Shown here: piece after piece, positions 36,201-38,469 of the stretch
Layout of the letters: each line of letters opens with the position of its first letter
How positions within the stretch are numbered: the stretch's first letter is position 1
Origin: Bicyclus anynana
Lineage: Eukaryota; Arthropoda; Insecta; Lepidoptera; Nymphalidae
Assembly (NCBI RefSeq): GCF_947172395.1
Contig: NC_069093.1
Location: forward strand, 8,095,561 to 8,159,560
Direction: 5' to 3'
Length of the DNA: 64,000 bases
Translations under genes and position numbers: made by a program
Notes under the pieces: generated by a model
What the model saw: the letters and a program-made list of their open reading frames with translations, nothing else
The model's database searches: none
What the model was told of the DNA's origin: nothing

Positions 36201-37185
36201 CATGTCCCAATGTTCGTTCCTATGTTCCTCCGAAACGGCTTGACCGATTCTTATGTAATTTTTTATGCATATTCAGTAAGTCTAAGAATCGGCTACTATC
36301 TATTTTTCAAACCCCCAAGTGGTAAGAGTTGTCCACCCTAACATATTTTTCTATAATCACATAGAAACGATTCGTAATAATACTTAAAAGACAATTTGAA
36401 CTGATATACCATACCATACATTTCAAGTGTTAATGGAGAAGTTCCAGGAAGGCAAAACAATTGTTTGACGACGGGTAGGGGTAGCTTTGGTAGGTAGGGT
36501 AGGGTAGGAGTAGGGGTAGGGGAATTAATCCAGGGCATGATCTCTATTCCAAATTTCAGTTAAACTGATTCAGTAGTTGCAGCTATACATATTTTGGTTT
36601 TTATAATATTGTTGTGATAATAATTTTACTTGAGGAATTCAATTGAGACATGATAGCCCAGTGTATATGACCTCTGCCTTAGATTAGGAGGGAGTAAGTT
36701 CGAATCCGGTTCGGGGCATGCACCTCCAACTTTTCAGCTATGTGCATTTTAAGAAATTAAATATCACATATCTCAAACGGTGAAGAAAAACATCGTGAAG
36801 AAACCTGCATTCCAGAGAATGTTCTTAATGATCTTCGTCTGTGAAGTCTGCCAATCCGCATTAGGCCAGCGTGGTGGACTATTGGCCTAACCCCTCATTC
36901 TGAGAGGAGACTCGTGTTTACCAGTGCGCCGAATATGGGTTGTTAATGATGACTAATTTCAATAACAGAGAAACCTACCTTGGCATCAGTACGTACTACC
37001 TGGACGATCAAGGGTTGCCGTGGTGGCAGGTGTTCCACCACATGGAGCAAGCACGCGAGGCCTACTCCATCGAGGACTACTCCGTCTCGCAGACCACCCT
37101 GGAGCAGGTGTTCTTGCGCTTCACCAGGATACAGGGGCAACCCGATCAAGTACCACCGGACAGTGGAAACCATGTCAAGACTTAA
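58..37185 (+). CDS. Gene 1: ABCA3-like full ABC transporter, 30 coding exons, 1712 aa
   Basis: Predicted membrane ATPase that flips or exports lipids or lipophilic cargo; substrate unknown. Exons: 58-269, 433-692, 1973-2146, 4505-4749, 8094-8204, 9748-9889, 10817-10996, 12959-13171, 15524-15627, 16955-17087, 20349-20578, 21794-21959, 22296-22529, 22844-22985, 23492-23598, 24202-24590, 25768-25977, 26499-26603, 27043-27214, 27761-27886, 28546-28669, 29626-29747, 30093-30217, 31648-31831, 33212-33373, 34042-34199, 34682-34778, 35119-35310, 36032-36134, 36969-37185. All junctions are GT/AG and phases match; the total of 5139 nt ends in TAA. NBD1 has GHNGAGKT (577-584), LSGGQ (676-680) and LLDEP (698-702). 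NBD2 has GINGAGKT (1415-1422), CSGGT (1514-1518) and FLDEP (1536-1540). Length fits ABCA3 (about 1700 aa). Some insect ABCA genes, such as Helicoverpa ABCA2, are linked to Cry2A response; orthology cannot be set here. Confidence 0.94.
433..4749 (+). CDS. Gene 1 exons 2-4: ectodomain 1 and TM2
   Basis: Exons 433-692, 1973-2146 and 4505-4749, residues 71-297. They encode the first extracellular or luminal loop (motifs FSPENP, VGIQFDD, ALRFP, SWRTNLLFPLF) and then TM2 with EKEMQLK at the cytosolic end. Exon 3 has the same length as its gene 2 partner (174 nt). The phases 1, 1 and 0 match gene 2. Ectodomain 1 is shorter than in gene 2 because exon 2 is 72 nt shorter. Confidence 0.92.
719..803. 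repeat. Fold-back repeat, 26-bp arms
   Basis: Arms 719-744 and 778-803 match at 25 of 26 positions around a 33-nt loop, starting 26 nt after the exon 2 donor. A lone arm-like copy lies at 34999-35022. Probably a tiny MITE. Confidence 0.8.
804..1972. other. Intron 2 remainder
   Basis: AT-rich sequence with scattered TTCGCGGAT-like words at 900-1020 that may be an old repeat. No gene or recognised element otherwise. Confidence 0.4.
2450..2595 (+). mobile_element. SINE family B, 3' fragment
   Basis: From gaaacctgcataccagagaa to gccgaatatgggttgat, the 3' half of the tRNA-headed SINE seen complete near 11440, 30236 and 53005. Confidence 0.8.
2596..4189. other. Intron 3, mostly unassigned
   Basis: Holds ccgacttccaaaaaggagga at about 3027, a sequence I associate with lepidopteran retroelement ends, and an AT-rich simple stretch at 3770-3826. 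From about 3990 it resembles 18578-18850 in intron 10. Confidence 0.4.
4190..4389 (+). mobile_element. Helitron-like non-autonomous element (family H1)
   Basis: Begins TCTATACTAATACTATAAAG and ends GCGTCAGCTAG with a GC-rich stem before the end. Flanked by A and T, as expected of Helitrons. The related sequence at 18578-18850 lacks it. Confidence 0.75.
4858..5041 (+). repeat. Pair of 44-bp direct repeats
   Basis: 4858-4901 and 4998-5041 are near-identical (tactaagtcgaagtagctca core) at a 140-nt offset. Unclassified. Confidence 0.7.
5086..5358 (-). mobile_element. SINE family A, near full length
   Basis: The tRNA-like head (tggcgcagtggt A box, gggttcgaaccc-type B box) is at the high-coordinate end; the tail (agcccttgactac) is at the low end. 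Confidence 0.85.
5700..5845. repeat. MITE with 28-bp terminal inverted repeats
   Basis: Arms 5702-5729 (cttctgatcactttgaaggc...) and 5817-5842. A partial copy in the other orientation lies at 9400-9505. Confidence 0.8.
6183..6583 (-). mobile_element. Helitron-like element (family H2)
   Basis: On the - strand it reads from a TCTATAGTTATAAGTAATAA-type start to a GGGCGTCCGT end. Copies also at 17282-18133 and 34226-34596. Confidence 0.6.
6588..6770 (+). mobile_element. SINE family C (tRNA-headed)
   Basis: Head ggccgcgtggcgcagtgggt and gtgggttcgattcccacaac (A and B boxes), then tgtgatgagcatgaatg and ttactttggggctagatagt, with an internal deletion. Confidence 0.85.
7131..7438 (+). mobile_element. 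SINE family A, near full length
   Basis: Starts acggcctccatggcgcagtg, has ccaagcgatttagcgttccg in the body and ends in an A-rich tail. The B box region is damaged. Confidence 0.85.
7660..8005 (-). mobile_element. LINE ORF2 3'-end fragment
   Basis: The - strand encodes LGVSLRDRIRNEEIRRRTKV, then GRWGPKVLEWRPRTSKRSVD and RPPTRWTEDIKRVAG, the C-terminal tail of a lepidopteran LINE reverse transcriptase. Several more copies occur in the window. Confidence 0.85.
8094..13171 (+). CDS. Gene 1 exons 5-8: transmembrane bundle 1 (TM3-TM6)
   Basis: Exons 8094-8204, 9748-9889, 10817-10996 and 12959-13171, residues 298-512. Exon 5 opens with ETMTIMGLPSWLHWLAWFIK, the typical ABCA element after TM2 (K-E-x-M-x-x-M-G-L). 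Hydrophobic segments follow in exons 5, 6, 7 and 8. Exon 8 ends with PWYFPFTKSFW, the conserved stretch before the NBD1 linker. Exon 5 (111 nt) equals its gene 2 partner in length. Confidence 0.92.
8683..8754. repeat. Intronic hairpin, 20-bp perfect arms
   Basis: Arms 8687-8706 (agtgtttttcagatagcatg) and 8731-8750 pair perfectly; with one mismatch the stem extends to about 24 bp. The loop has a small inner stem (aagg/cctt). Confidence 0.8.
9110..9360 (+). repeat. (CGCTAT)-type satellite and GGGGCCTTTTGGGGTC minisatellite
   Basis: 9170-9225 is a run of tatcgctatcgctatc-like units. 9240-9360 has about six degenerate 18-20 bp units built on gggggccttttggggtc. The same element, unexpanded and inverted, lies at 27245-27620. 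Confidence 0.8.
9400..9505 (-). repeat. Partial copy of the 5700 MITE
   Basis: Ends cttggcaccgccttcaaagt then gatcagaaggtagcacata, the reverse complement of the 5' end of the element at 5700-5845. Confidence 0.75.
9643..9695 (-). mobile_element. SINE family A tail fragment
   Basis: ttctttacaagttagccctt then gactacaatctcac, the inverted 3' end of family A, 53 nt upstream of exon 6. Confidence 0.7.
10129..10163 (+). repeat. (CT)n microsatellite
   Basis: CT-dinucleotide run with two interruptions in intron 6. Confidence 0.95.
10164..10816. other. Rest of intron 6
   Basis: AT-rich; I see no gene or recognised repeat. Confidence 0.5.
11012..11235 (+). repeat. Unclassified interspersed repeat
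   Basis: Shared with 32871-33105 and 48858-49075 (acaatgtcttataattcgatg-type start, gcgtcgttccctcgctctag-type middle, aagaaataaagtatat). Starts about 16 nt after the exon 7 donor. Probably a MITE. Confidence 0.7.
11255..11400 (-). mobile_element. SINE family D (tRNA-headed)
   Basis: On the - strand: gagcctcaatagctcaacgg (A box) and ggtggttcgatcccgcccc (B box), then a short body to gaatgggaatatt. Confidence 0.75.
11440..11770 (-). mobile_element. SINE family B, full length
   Basis: On the - strand from ccgtgatagcccagtggata and gggttcgaatccggtccg to gaatatgggttgtcaatgat. Intron 7. Confidence 0.85.
12724..12922 (+). mobile_element. SINE family B, 5'-truncated
   Basis: From gcgtgatatttaatttccta to ctgctcaatgatgatgat. 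It ends about 36 nt before exon 8, leaving only the polypyrimidine tract and acceptor. Confidence 0.8.
13627..13690 (+). repeat. Three tandem 22-bp units
   Basis: Unit cgaagtaatgtttacattac plus cc or similar, repeated three times. Confidence 0.9.
13692..13935. other. GC-rich unclassified insert in intron 8
   Basis: GC-rich block (gtagggcgccgagtatcaca, cccgtcggagtggagagcgt) against AT-rich intron. Not recognised; no convincing reading frame. Confidence 0.35.
14453..14643 (-). mobile_element. Helitron-like element (family H1)
   Basis: Inverted copy of the 4190 element (ctgacgccgcgcggtttcac ... agctttatatattagtata). A decayed piece of similar type lies at 14100-14210. Confidence 0.7.
14886..15343 (-). 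mobile_element. Helitron-like element (family H3)
   Basis: On the - strand it runs from TCTATACTTATAATACGAAT to GCGGGCGTCCGCTAG. Related copies at 23018-23433 and 50535-50760. Confidence 0.6.
15524..17087 (+). CDS. Gene 1 exons 9-10: NBD1 entry and Walker A
   Basis: Exons 15524-15627 and 16955-17087, residues 513-591. Exon 9 is a polar linker ending GVPMGINIE. Exon 10 starts NLTKVYKGRKKAVDNLNL, the A-loop region, and contains Walker A GHNGAGKTTT at 577-586. The donor of exon 9 overlaps the target duplication of a LINE insertion (see 15641-15839). Confidence 0.94.
15641..15839 (+). mobile_element. 5'-truncated LINE insertion at the exon 9 donor
   Basis: Tail of the same LINE as at 7660, in + orientation, ending in gatgatgatggtgatg. 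Flanked by an 11-bp direct duplication aagtatgagtt at 15630-15640 and 15840-15850. The exon 9 donor GT is at 15628-15629. Confidence 0.85.
16195..16288 (-). mobile_element. Helitron-like fragment
   Basis: cggaccagtagttccgaaga ... cctctttataatattagtat, the inverted end of an H1-type element. Confidence 0.6.
16380..16680 (-). mobile_element. SINE family B, full length
   Basis: Inverted: atcaacccatattcggctca at the low end and the tRNA-like head (gatagcccagtggatatgac complement) at the high end. Intron 9. Confidence 0.85.
17234..17279 (+). pseudogene. Isolated remnant of an exon-11-like NBD1 exon
   Basis: After an intact-looking acceptor (AG at 17232-17233), a phase-1 reading that continues exon 10 gives GIPLISGKVLVDI. 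This matches the start of ABCA NBD exons (G-x-x-P-x-S-G-x-x-x-x-x-G). It breaks where a Helitron-like repeat begins at 17282 and then meets TGA. The complete exon 11 lies 3.1 kb downstream. I read this as a decayed duplicate or former alternative exon; chance similarity is possible over so short a stretch. Confidence 0.5.
17282..18133 (-). mobile_element. Helitron-like element (H2) split by a MITE
   Basis: 17282-17610 and 18100-18133 join to the same sequence as the intact copy at 34226-34596; a 489-bp MITE sits between them. The element abuts the exon remnant ending at 17279. Confidence 0.75.
17611..18099. mobile_element. MITE family M1, copy 1
   Basis: Terminal inverted repeat GGGATGATGAC/GTCATCATCCC. 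Other copies at 19801-20310 and 28005-28506. Internal open frames carry no recognisable domain. Confidence 0.85.
18578..18850 (+). repeat. Repeat shared with intron 3
   Basis: Matches 3990-4189 joined to 4390-4470 (actgtttaccaacaaac, aagcttagaacaatt, atgacatgcgttttctacct) without the Helitron. Confidence 0.75.
18975..19145 (+). mobile_element. Helitron-like element, other subfamily
   Basis: Starts tctatactaatattatagag; the rest (ggatgtaatctctggagctt) differs from H1. The end is unclear. Confidence 0.5.
19146..19800. other. Intron 10 stretch without a recognised feature
   Basis: AT-rich; short open frames only, none with a domain. Confidence 0.5.
19801..20310. mobile_element. MITE family M1, copy 2
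   Basis: Same termini (agggatgatgac ... catcatccct) and interior as copy 1. It ends 39 bp before exon 11. Confidence 0.85.
20349..20578 (+). CDS. Gene 1 exon 11: NBD1 Q-loop exon
   Basis: Residues 592-668, phase 1 in and 0 out, 230 nt, the same length as gene 2 exon 11. It encodes GMVPPTSGSATINGYDIVSE and then GICPQHNVLFPDLTVAEH with the Q-loop glutamine. It is distinctly GC-rich against the surrounding introns. Degenerate duplicates of it follow in the next intron. Confidence 0.95.
20655..20838 (+). pseudogene. Degenerate tandem copy 1 of exon 11
   Basis: The 3' part (20752-20838) is identical to exon 11 positions 20492-20578, including the GTCAGT donor. The 5' part is diverged and out of frame. 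Flanking intron sequence (agatcgcattt...gcagccgtattg) was duplicated with it. No good acceptor is seen. Confidence 0.85.
20925..20990 (+). pseudogene. Degenerate tandem copy 2 of exon 11 (internal deletion)
   Basis: Only the start-like segment (gacggaactgggagcaagtc) and the end (caaacttctggagttggagg, then aaaaggtcag) remain. Most of the exon body is missing. The same flanking intron motif follows. Confidence 0.75.
21105..21283 (+). pseudogene. Degenerate tandem copy 3 of exon 11
   Basis: Matches exon 11 along most of its length (cataacgtgttgttccctg-like block, ggttaaaaggagtgcccaa, cgatgaggtcgatc) but carries substitutions, a small insertion near 21222-21230 and frame breaks. It ends gaggaaaag followed by gtaaat, still a usable donor. 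Confidence 0.8.
21378..21482 (+). pseudogene. Degenerate tandem copy 4 of exon 11
   Basis: The most decayed copy. It keeps gagacgcaact, tgttccctggtcttacg, cacataatattctattcgc and ggtggaggaaaag followed by gtaaac, with large internal gaps. Confidence 0.65.
21794..22985 (+). CDS. Gene 1 exons 12-14: NBD1 signature, Walker B, H-loop and C-terminal part
   Basis: Exons 21794-21959, 22296-22529 and 22844-22985, residues 669-848. They contain LSGGQKRRLSVG (676-687), Walker B VVLLDEPTSGLDP (696-708) and H-loop TTHFMDEAD, then the ABCA segment with LPNEHVSKFPEML and SVTSLEEVFM. All three exon lengths (166, 234 and 142 nt) equal those of gene 2, strong support for the splice sites chosen. Confidence 0.95.
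23018..23433 (-). mobile_element. Helitron-like element (family H3)
   Basis: ctagcggacgcccgcgactt at the low end and ttataagtat/tatagat at the high end; similar to 14886-15343. Starts 32 nt after the exon 14 donor. Confidence 0.6.
23492..25977 (+). CDS. Gene 1 exons 15-17: regulatory linker, TM7 and ectodomain 2
   Basis: Exons 23492-23598, 24202-24590 and 25768-25977, residues 849-1084. Exon 15 is a polar, serine-containing linker. Exon 16 carries basic LLRNHIKAMFLKLAYNTLRN and then TM7 (IIQIITPIINISISVWI region). Exon 17 is the conserved ATFAPHRITAWFSNYGYHD ectodomain segment. Exon 16 is one piece of 389 nt where gene 2 has two exons (220 and 166 nt). Confidence 0.92.
23631..24146. mobile_element. 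MITE with about 38-bp inverted termini
   Basis: The left end ggggagcccgggatgctaaa continues to gcagttactcgagca; the right end inverts it (tgctcgagtaactgca ... ggctcccc). 516 bp, fills most of intron 15. Confidence 0.8.
24695..24900 (-). mobile_element. LINE 3'-end fragment
   Basis: Same LINE tail as at 7660 (ggtcgaccaacactgcg, gcggggtcgccattccagca). Confidence 0.75.
24918..25130 (+). repeat. Unclassified lepidopteran-type repeat
   Basis: aaattcatttatttcaaata then ggcttagtttacaagctc and ggttccaaacgcgccttggt; I recognise this type as dispersed in Lepidoptera but cannot name it. Confidence 0.5.
25235..25402 (+). mobile_element. Helitron-like element (H1), decayed
   Basis: Middle and end match 4190-4389 (gaacgcactaatctcaggaa, gaaaccgcgcggcgtcagc). 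Confidence 0.65.
26499..28669 (+). CDS. Gene 1 exons 18-21: transmembrane bundle 2, first part
   Basis: Exons 26499-26603, 27043-27214, 27761-27886 and 28546-28669, residues 1085-1259. They hold TM8 (FNIGFCMAFVTSFLVLFVIK), the ER-x-x-x-AKLLQ-x-x-SG coupling motif, TM9, TM10 and the FDWLFSPLPIY segment. Lengths 105, 172, 126 and 124 nt are identical to gene 2 exons 19-22. Confidence 0.95.
26824..26965. repeat. Fold-back repeat, 21-bp arms
   Basis: Arms 26824-26844 (acttgtaaagagaaatagac a) and 26945-26965 with one mismatch, in intron 18. Confidence 0.75.
27245..27620 (-). repeat. Inverted copy of the CGCTAT element
   Basis: The reverse complement contains gtgtcaagggacacccgaat, ggaacgacgttcgctatagc, tatcgctatcgc units and a single ggggccttttgaggtc, matching 9110-9260. 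Confidence 0.75.
28005..28506. mobile_element. MITE family M1, copy 3
   Basis: ggggatgatgactagatttg ... aaaactgtcataatccct; ends 39 bp before exon 21, the same distance as copy 2 from exon 11. Confidence 0.85.
28684..28884 (+). mobile_element. Helitron-like element (H1)
   Basis: TCTATAC start and GCGTCAGCTAG end; begins 14 nt after the exon 21 donor. Confidence 0.7.
29176..29372 (-). mobile_element. RTE-like LINE C-terminal fragment
   Basis: Matches 60255-60450 (ccttacccttatcccactt, tttacacacatgtcctctt, cttcctctcctcttat), the tail of an RTE-like ORF2. Confidence 0.7.
29373..29604. mobile_element. Fold-back element with 75-bp arms
   Basis: Arms 29373-29447 and 29530-29604 are inverted copies with one mismatch around an 82-bp spacer. 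It ends 21 nt before exon 22. No transposase; probably a MITE. Confidence 0.9.
29626..31831 (+). CDS. Gene 1 exons 22-24: last loop, last TM and NBD2 entry
   Basis: Exons 29626-29747, 30093-30217 and 31648-31831, residues 1260-1403. Exon 22 is cysteine-rich (LLACDALC, NVSVCC) and matches the Cys pattern of gene 2 exon 23. Exon 23 carries the final TM (FMMTMVGILGFTVLLI). Exon 24 has an acidic, proline-rich linker and then SLVCRDLTKFYKDFLAVNRL, the start of NBD2. Confidence 0.93.
30236..30535 (+). mobile_element. SINE family B, full length
   Basis: Head cagtggatatgacctctgcc and gggttcgaatctggtccgg, tail gagccgaacatgggttaata. Starts about 18 nt after the exon 23 donor. Confidence 0.85.
30761..30815. 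repeat. Perfect 25-bp hairpin with 5-nt loop
   Basis: Arms 30761-30785 and 30791-30815 are exact inverted copies (aaacttgtttagaagctctc...), loop gtggg, intron 23. Confidence 0.92.
31020..31525 (-). mobile_element. LINE 3'-end fragment interrupted by a retrocopy
   Basis: 31020-31236 and about 31459-31525 are consecutive parts of the LINE tail seen at 7660-8005. The 222 bp between them are the eIF3k retrocopy. Confidence 0.75.
31237..31458 (-). pseudogene. eIF3k: 5'-truncated processed retrocopy of eIF3 subunit k
   Basis: The - strand reads, uninterrupted for about 60 codons, TLKHWVKKYGWKDEGNLIYI, ATQDENIKTKNITEKIEFEH and LAPMMAIL, then TAA. This fits the C-terminus of eIF3k (LK-x-W-x-x-KYGW, Q-x-E-x-IK-x-KNI-x-EKI-x-F, MMA). 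About 50 nt of 3' UTR-like sequence follows, with AATAAA close to the end. No intron and no N-terminal part are present, so it is a processed pseudogene fragment. Its source gene is elsewhere in the genome. Confidence 0.75.
32020..32740. other. GC-rich unclassified insert in intron 24
   Basis: Strongly GC-rich against its surroundings. It contains a tandem pair of about 65 bp (gcgatttttcgctatcctg ... gcggcggtcctcagttggt at 32175-32285). The - strand is Pro/Ala/Arg-rich and could be part of a LINE ORF1, but shows no diagnostic motif. Confidence 0.4.
32871..33105 (+). repeat. Unclassified interspersed repeat
   Basis: The most complete copy of the repeat also at 11012-11235 and 48858-49075. Confidence 0.7.
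33212..34778 (+). CDS. Gene 1 exons 25-27: NBD2 Walker A, Q-loop, signature and Walker B
   Basis: Exons 33212-33373, 34042-34199 and 34682-34778, residues 1404-1542. They contain GLLGINGAGKTSTFRMLTG, Q-loop GYCPQFDALL, signature CSGGTKRKIS and Walker B LVFLDEPTTG. The signature differs from gene 2 (YSGGNKRKLS). Exon 27 is separated from exon 28 by an intron absent in gene 2. Confidence 0.95.
33389..33660 (+). mobile_element. SINE family A
   Basis: gcctccgtggcgcagtggta head to actgcatcatcacttac; starts 16 nt after the exon 25 donor and lacks the A-rich tail. Confidence 0.85.
33661..33880. other. CpG-rich unclassified stretch
   Basis: Dense cgcgcg/gcgcgaat words (tcgcgcgcaatacgcgcgaa). Not a recognised element. 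Confidence 0.4.
34226..34596 (-). mobile_element. Helitron-like element (H2), uninterrupted copy
   Basis: Same as 17282-18133 without the MITE; gives the empty site cagaattgacctc. Starts 26 nt after the exon 26 donor. Confidence 0.7.
35119..37185 (+). CDS. Gene 1 exons 28-30: NBD2 D-loop, H-loop and C-terminus
   Basis: Exons 35119-35310, 36032-36134 and 36969-37185, residues 1543-1712. They include GMDPASKR, H-loop SHSMEECEAL, HLKNKFSQG and the C-terminal YSVSQTTLEQVFLRF, followed by a short tail and TAA at 37183-37185. Exon 28 is strongly GC-rich. The exon 30 acceptor lies about 13 nt after the end of a SINE. Confidence 0.94.
35687..35932 (+). mobile_element. SINE family B, 5'-truncated, with a small inverted insert
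   Basis: gtgcattttaagaaattaaa ... gtgagccgcttatgggttta. At 35749-35795 the usual ctgcataccagagaat is replaced by a hairpin gaaaccttaaaacg/cgttttaaggtttc. Confidence 0.75.
36458..36530 (+). repeat. G-rich (TAGGG)-type tract
   Basis: Repeated ggtagggtagggtagg and gtaggggtagggg; at least four G-runs close together on the coding strand in intron 29. Confidence 0.8.
36644..36954 (+). mobile_element. SINE family B next to gene 1 exon 30
   Basis: Head gatagcccagtgtatatgac, B box taagttcgaatccggttcg, tail gccgaatatgggttgttaa. Possible target duplication aattcaat/aatttcaat (36636-36643, 36955-36963). The exon 30 acceptor AG is at 36967-36968. Confidence 0.85.
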
Positions 37186-38324
37186 GGTACGTTGTTTTTA
37201 GATGAATTGTATCAATGGAGACTAAAAACTGTCTTGAGGTTTAAGGTAGCTTAATTTTTTTGGTTACTTATTAGTTTAAAAGCGTTATAACAATTAAAGC
37301 GAGCTACTAATTCATCTGGTGTGTTGTCTATCAAGCAGAGACAATTTTCTAGATCGCTGTAGAATTCCACGGATGATTTAGGTATCTAAGGCTTGATCCC
37401 TAAATTTCCCTAAATTCTTTTTGCTATAAATTCACGTGTGTACCTCAATTGGAGCAATTTCCGCTCCTGTAAACAAAAAAATGACTAATTCTAAGATTAT
37501 CTATTCGTATTTTCAATTCTTGCTTTAATAATGTTTATGTGACACAGTTCGTTATGGTTATGTCTGATTTCCTTGTTTTGTGGCAGAATCGTTGTAAGAA
37601 CCAAATTACAGTGATTCTTTTTGGTTATAACTGGCCTATAAAATGTGTCTAGTGGGACATTAGTTTTCAACTTGAATGGCACACTATAGAAAAAAAAATT
37701 AAATGGCCCTTCCATCGTCCAATCTAGACCCCTTGCGGCAGGTATGTGAGTAGCTCGCTCAATAGATTTCGTATTAAATAGAAAGAATAGATCAGGTGAT
37801 CGTCTTTCAGAAAAGTCATCTTACCAACTTGAAATAAGAAGATAAATGTTATGAATTTTGCATTTCACTTGAAATACCGTCAAACAATTTAAATAATCTA
37901 AAGAACATCGGTTGTTTAATGTGCTATTATTTAGTCCTATTAGTGCTGTAAGTCCATGTTATGTGTGTAAAAAAAGTACATGAAATGATAATTAAATTAT
38001 GCAAGAATACTTAATGCCATGGCCATGAAGGCATTAAGTATTTCAAGGCCACATATGAGTCATAAGTGCACAGAATAGGAAACAGATGGTTATTGGAAAT
38101 GTAACTCTAAAAGTAAGTTACACTTCGCCTCTGCCTGTACCGACCAAGTAACGAAGAGTAACGAAAGTCCAGTTAATAAAATTATTTTATTATTAAATAT
38201 GAGCTATTTGATTTGAGCTTTTGGGTAAGATCAAAGTTGTTGATGGTGTTACACCCCAGTACCAAAGTACGTTAAGCTGTTAGACTCGAAAAATTACCAC
38301 CTTTTAATTAATTTAAACCATTAA
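37186..38324. other. Gene 1 3' flank, probable 3' UTR
   Basis: No gene. The first clear AATAAA on the + strand is at 38175-38180. An imperfect 13-bp hairpin lies at 38006-38042 (aatacttaatgcc/ggcattaagtatt). Confidence 0.4.
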
Positions 38325-38469
38325 CACATTCTCTGCGGTACGAGGTCAATTGACCTCGTAAGTCTAGCTGCTTCAAGAGTTACCACACCACAAAGTTTTA
38401 GTATGAGGTCAAAAAACCTCGTACCGCACTAGAGGAAAGTACAGAAAAATCAGTGCCACAGTGAACGTG
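38325..38469. mobile_element. piggyBac-like MITE
   Basis: 145 bp between TTAA at 38321-38324 and TTAA at 38470-38473. Imperfect terminal repeats CACATTCTCTGCGG/CCACAGTGAACGTG (11 of 14) and inner inverted repeats tgcggtacgaggt/acctcgtaccgca. Confidence 0.75.
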
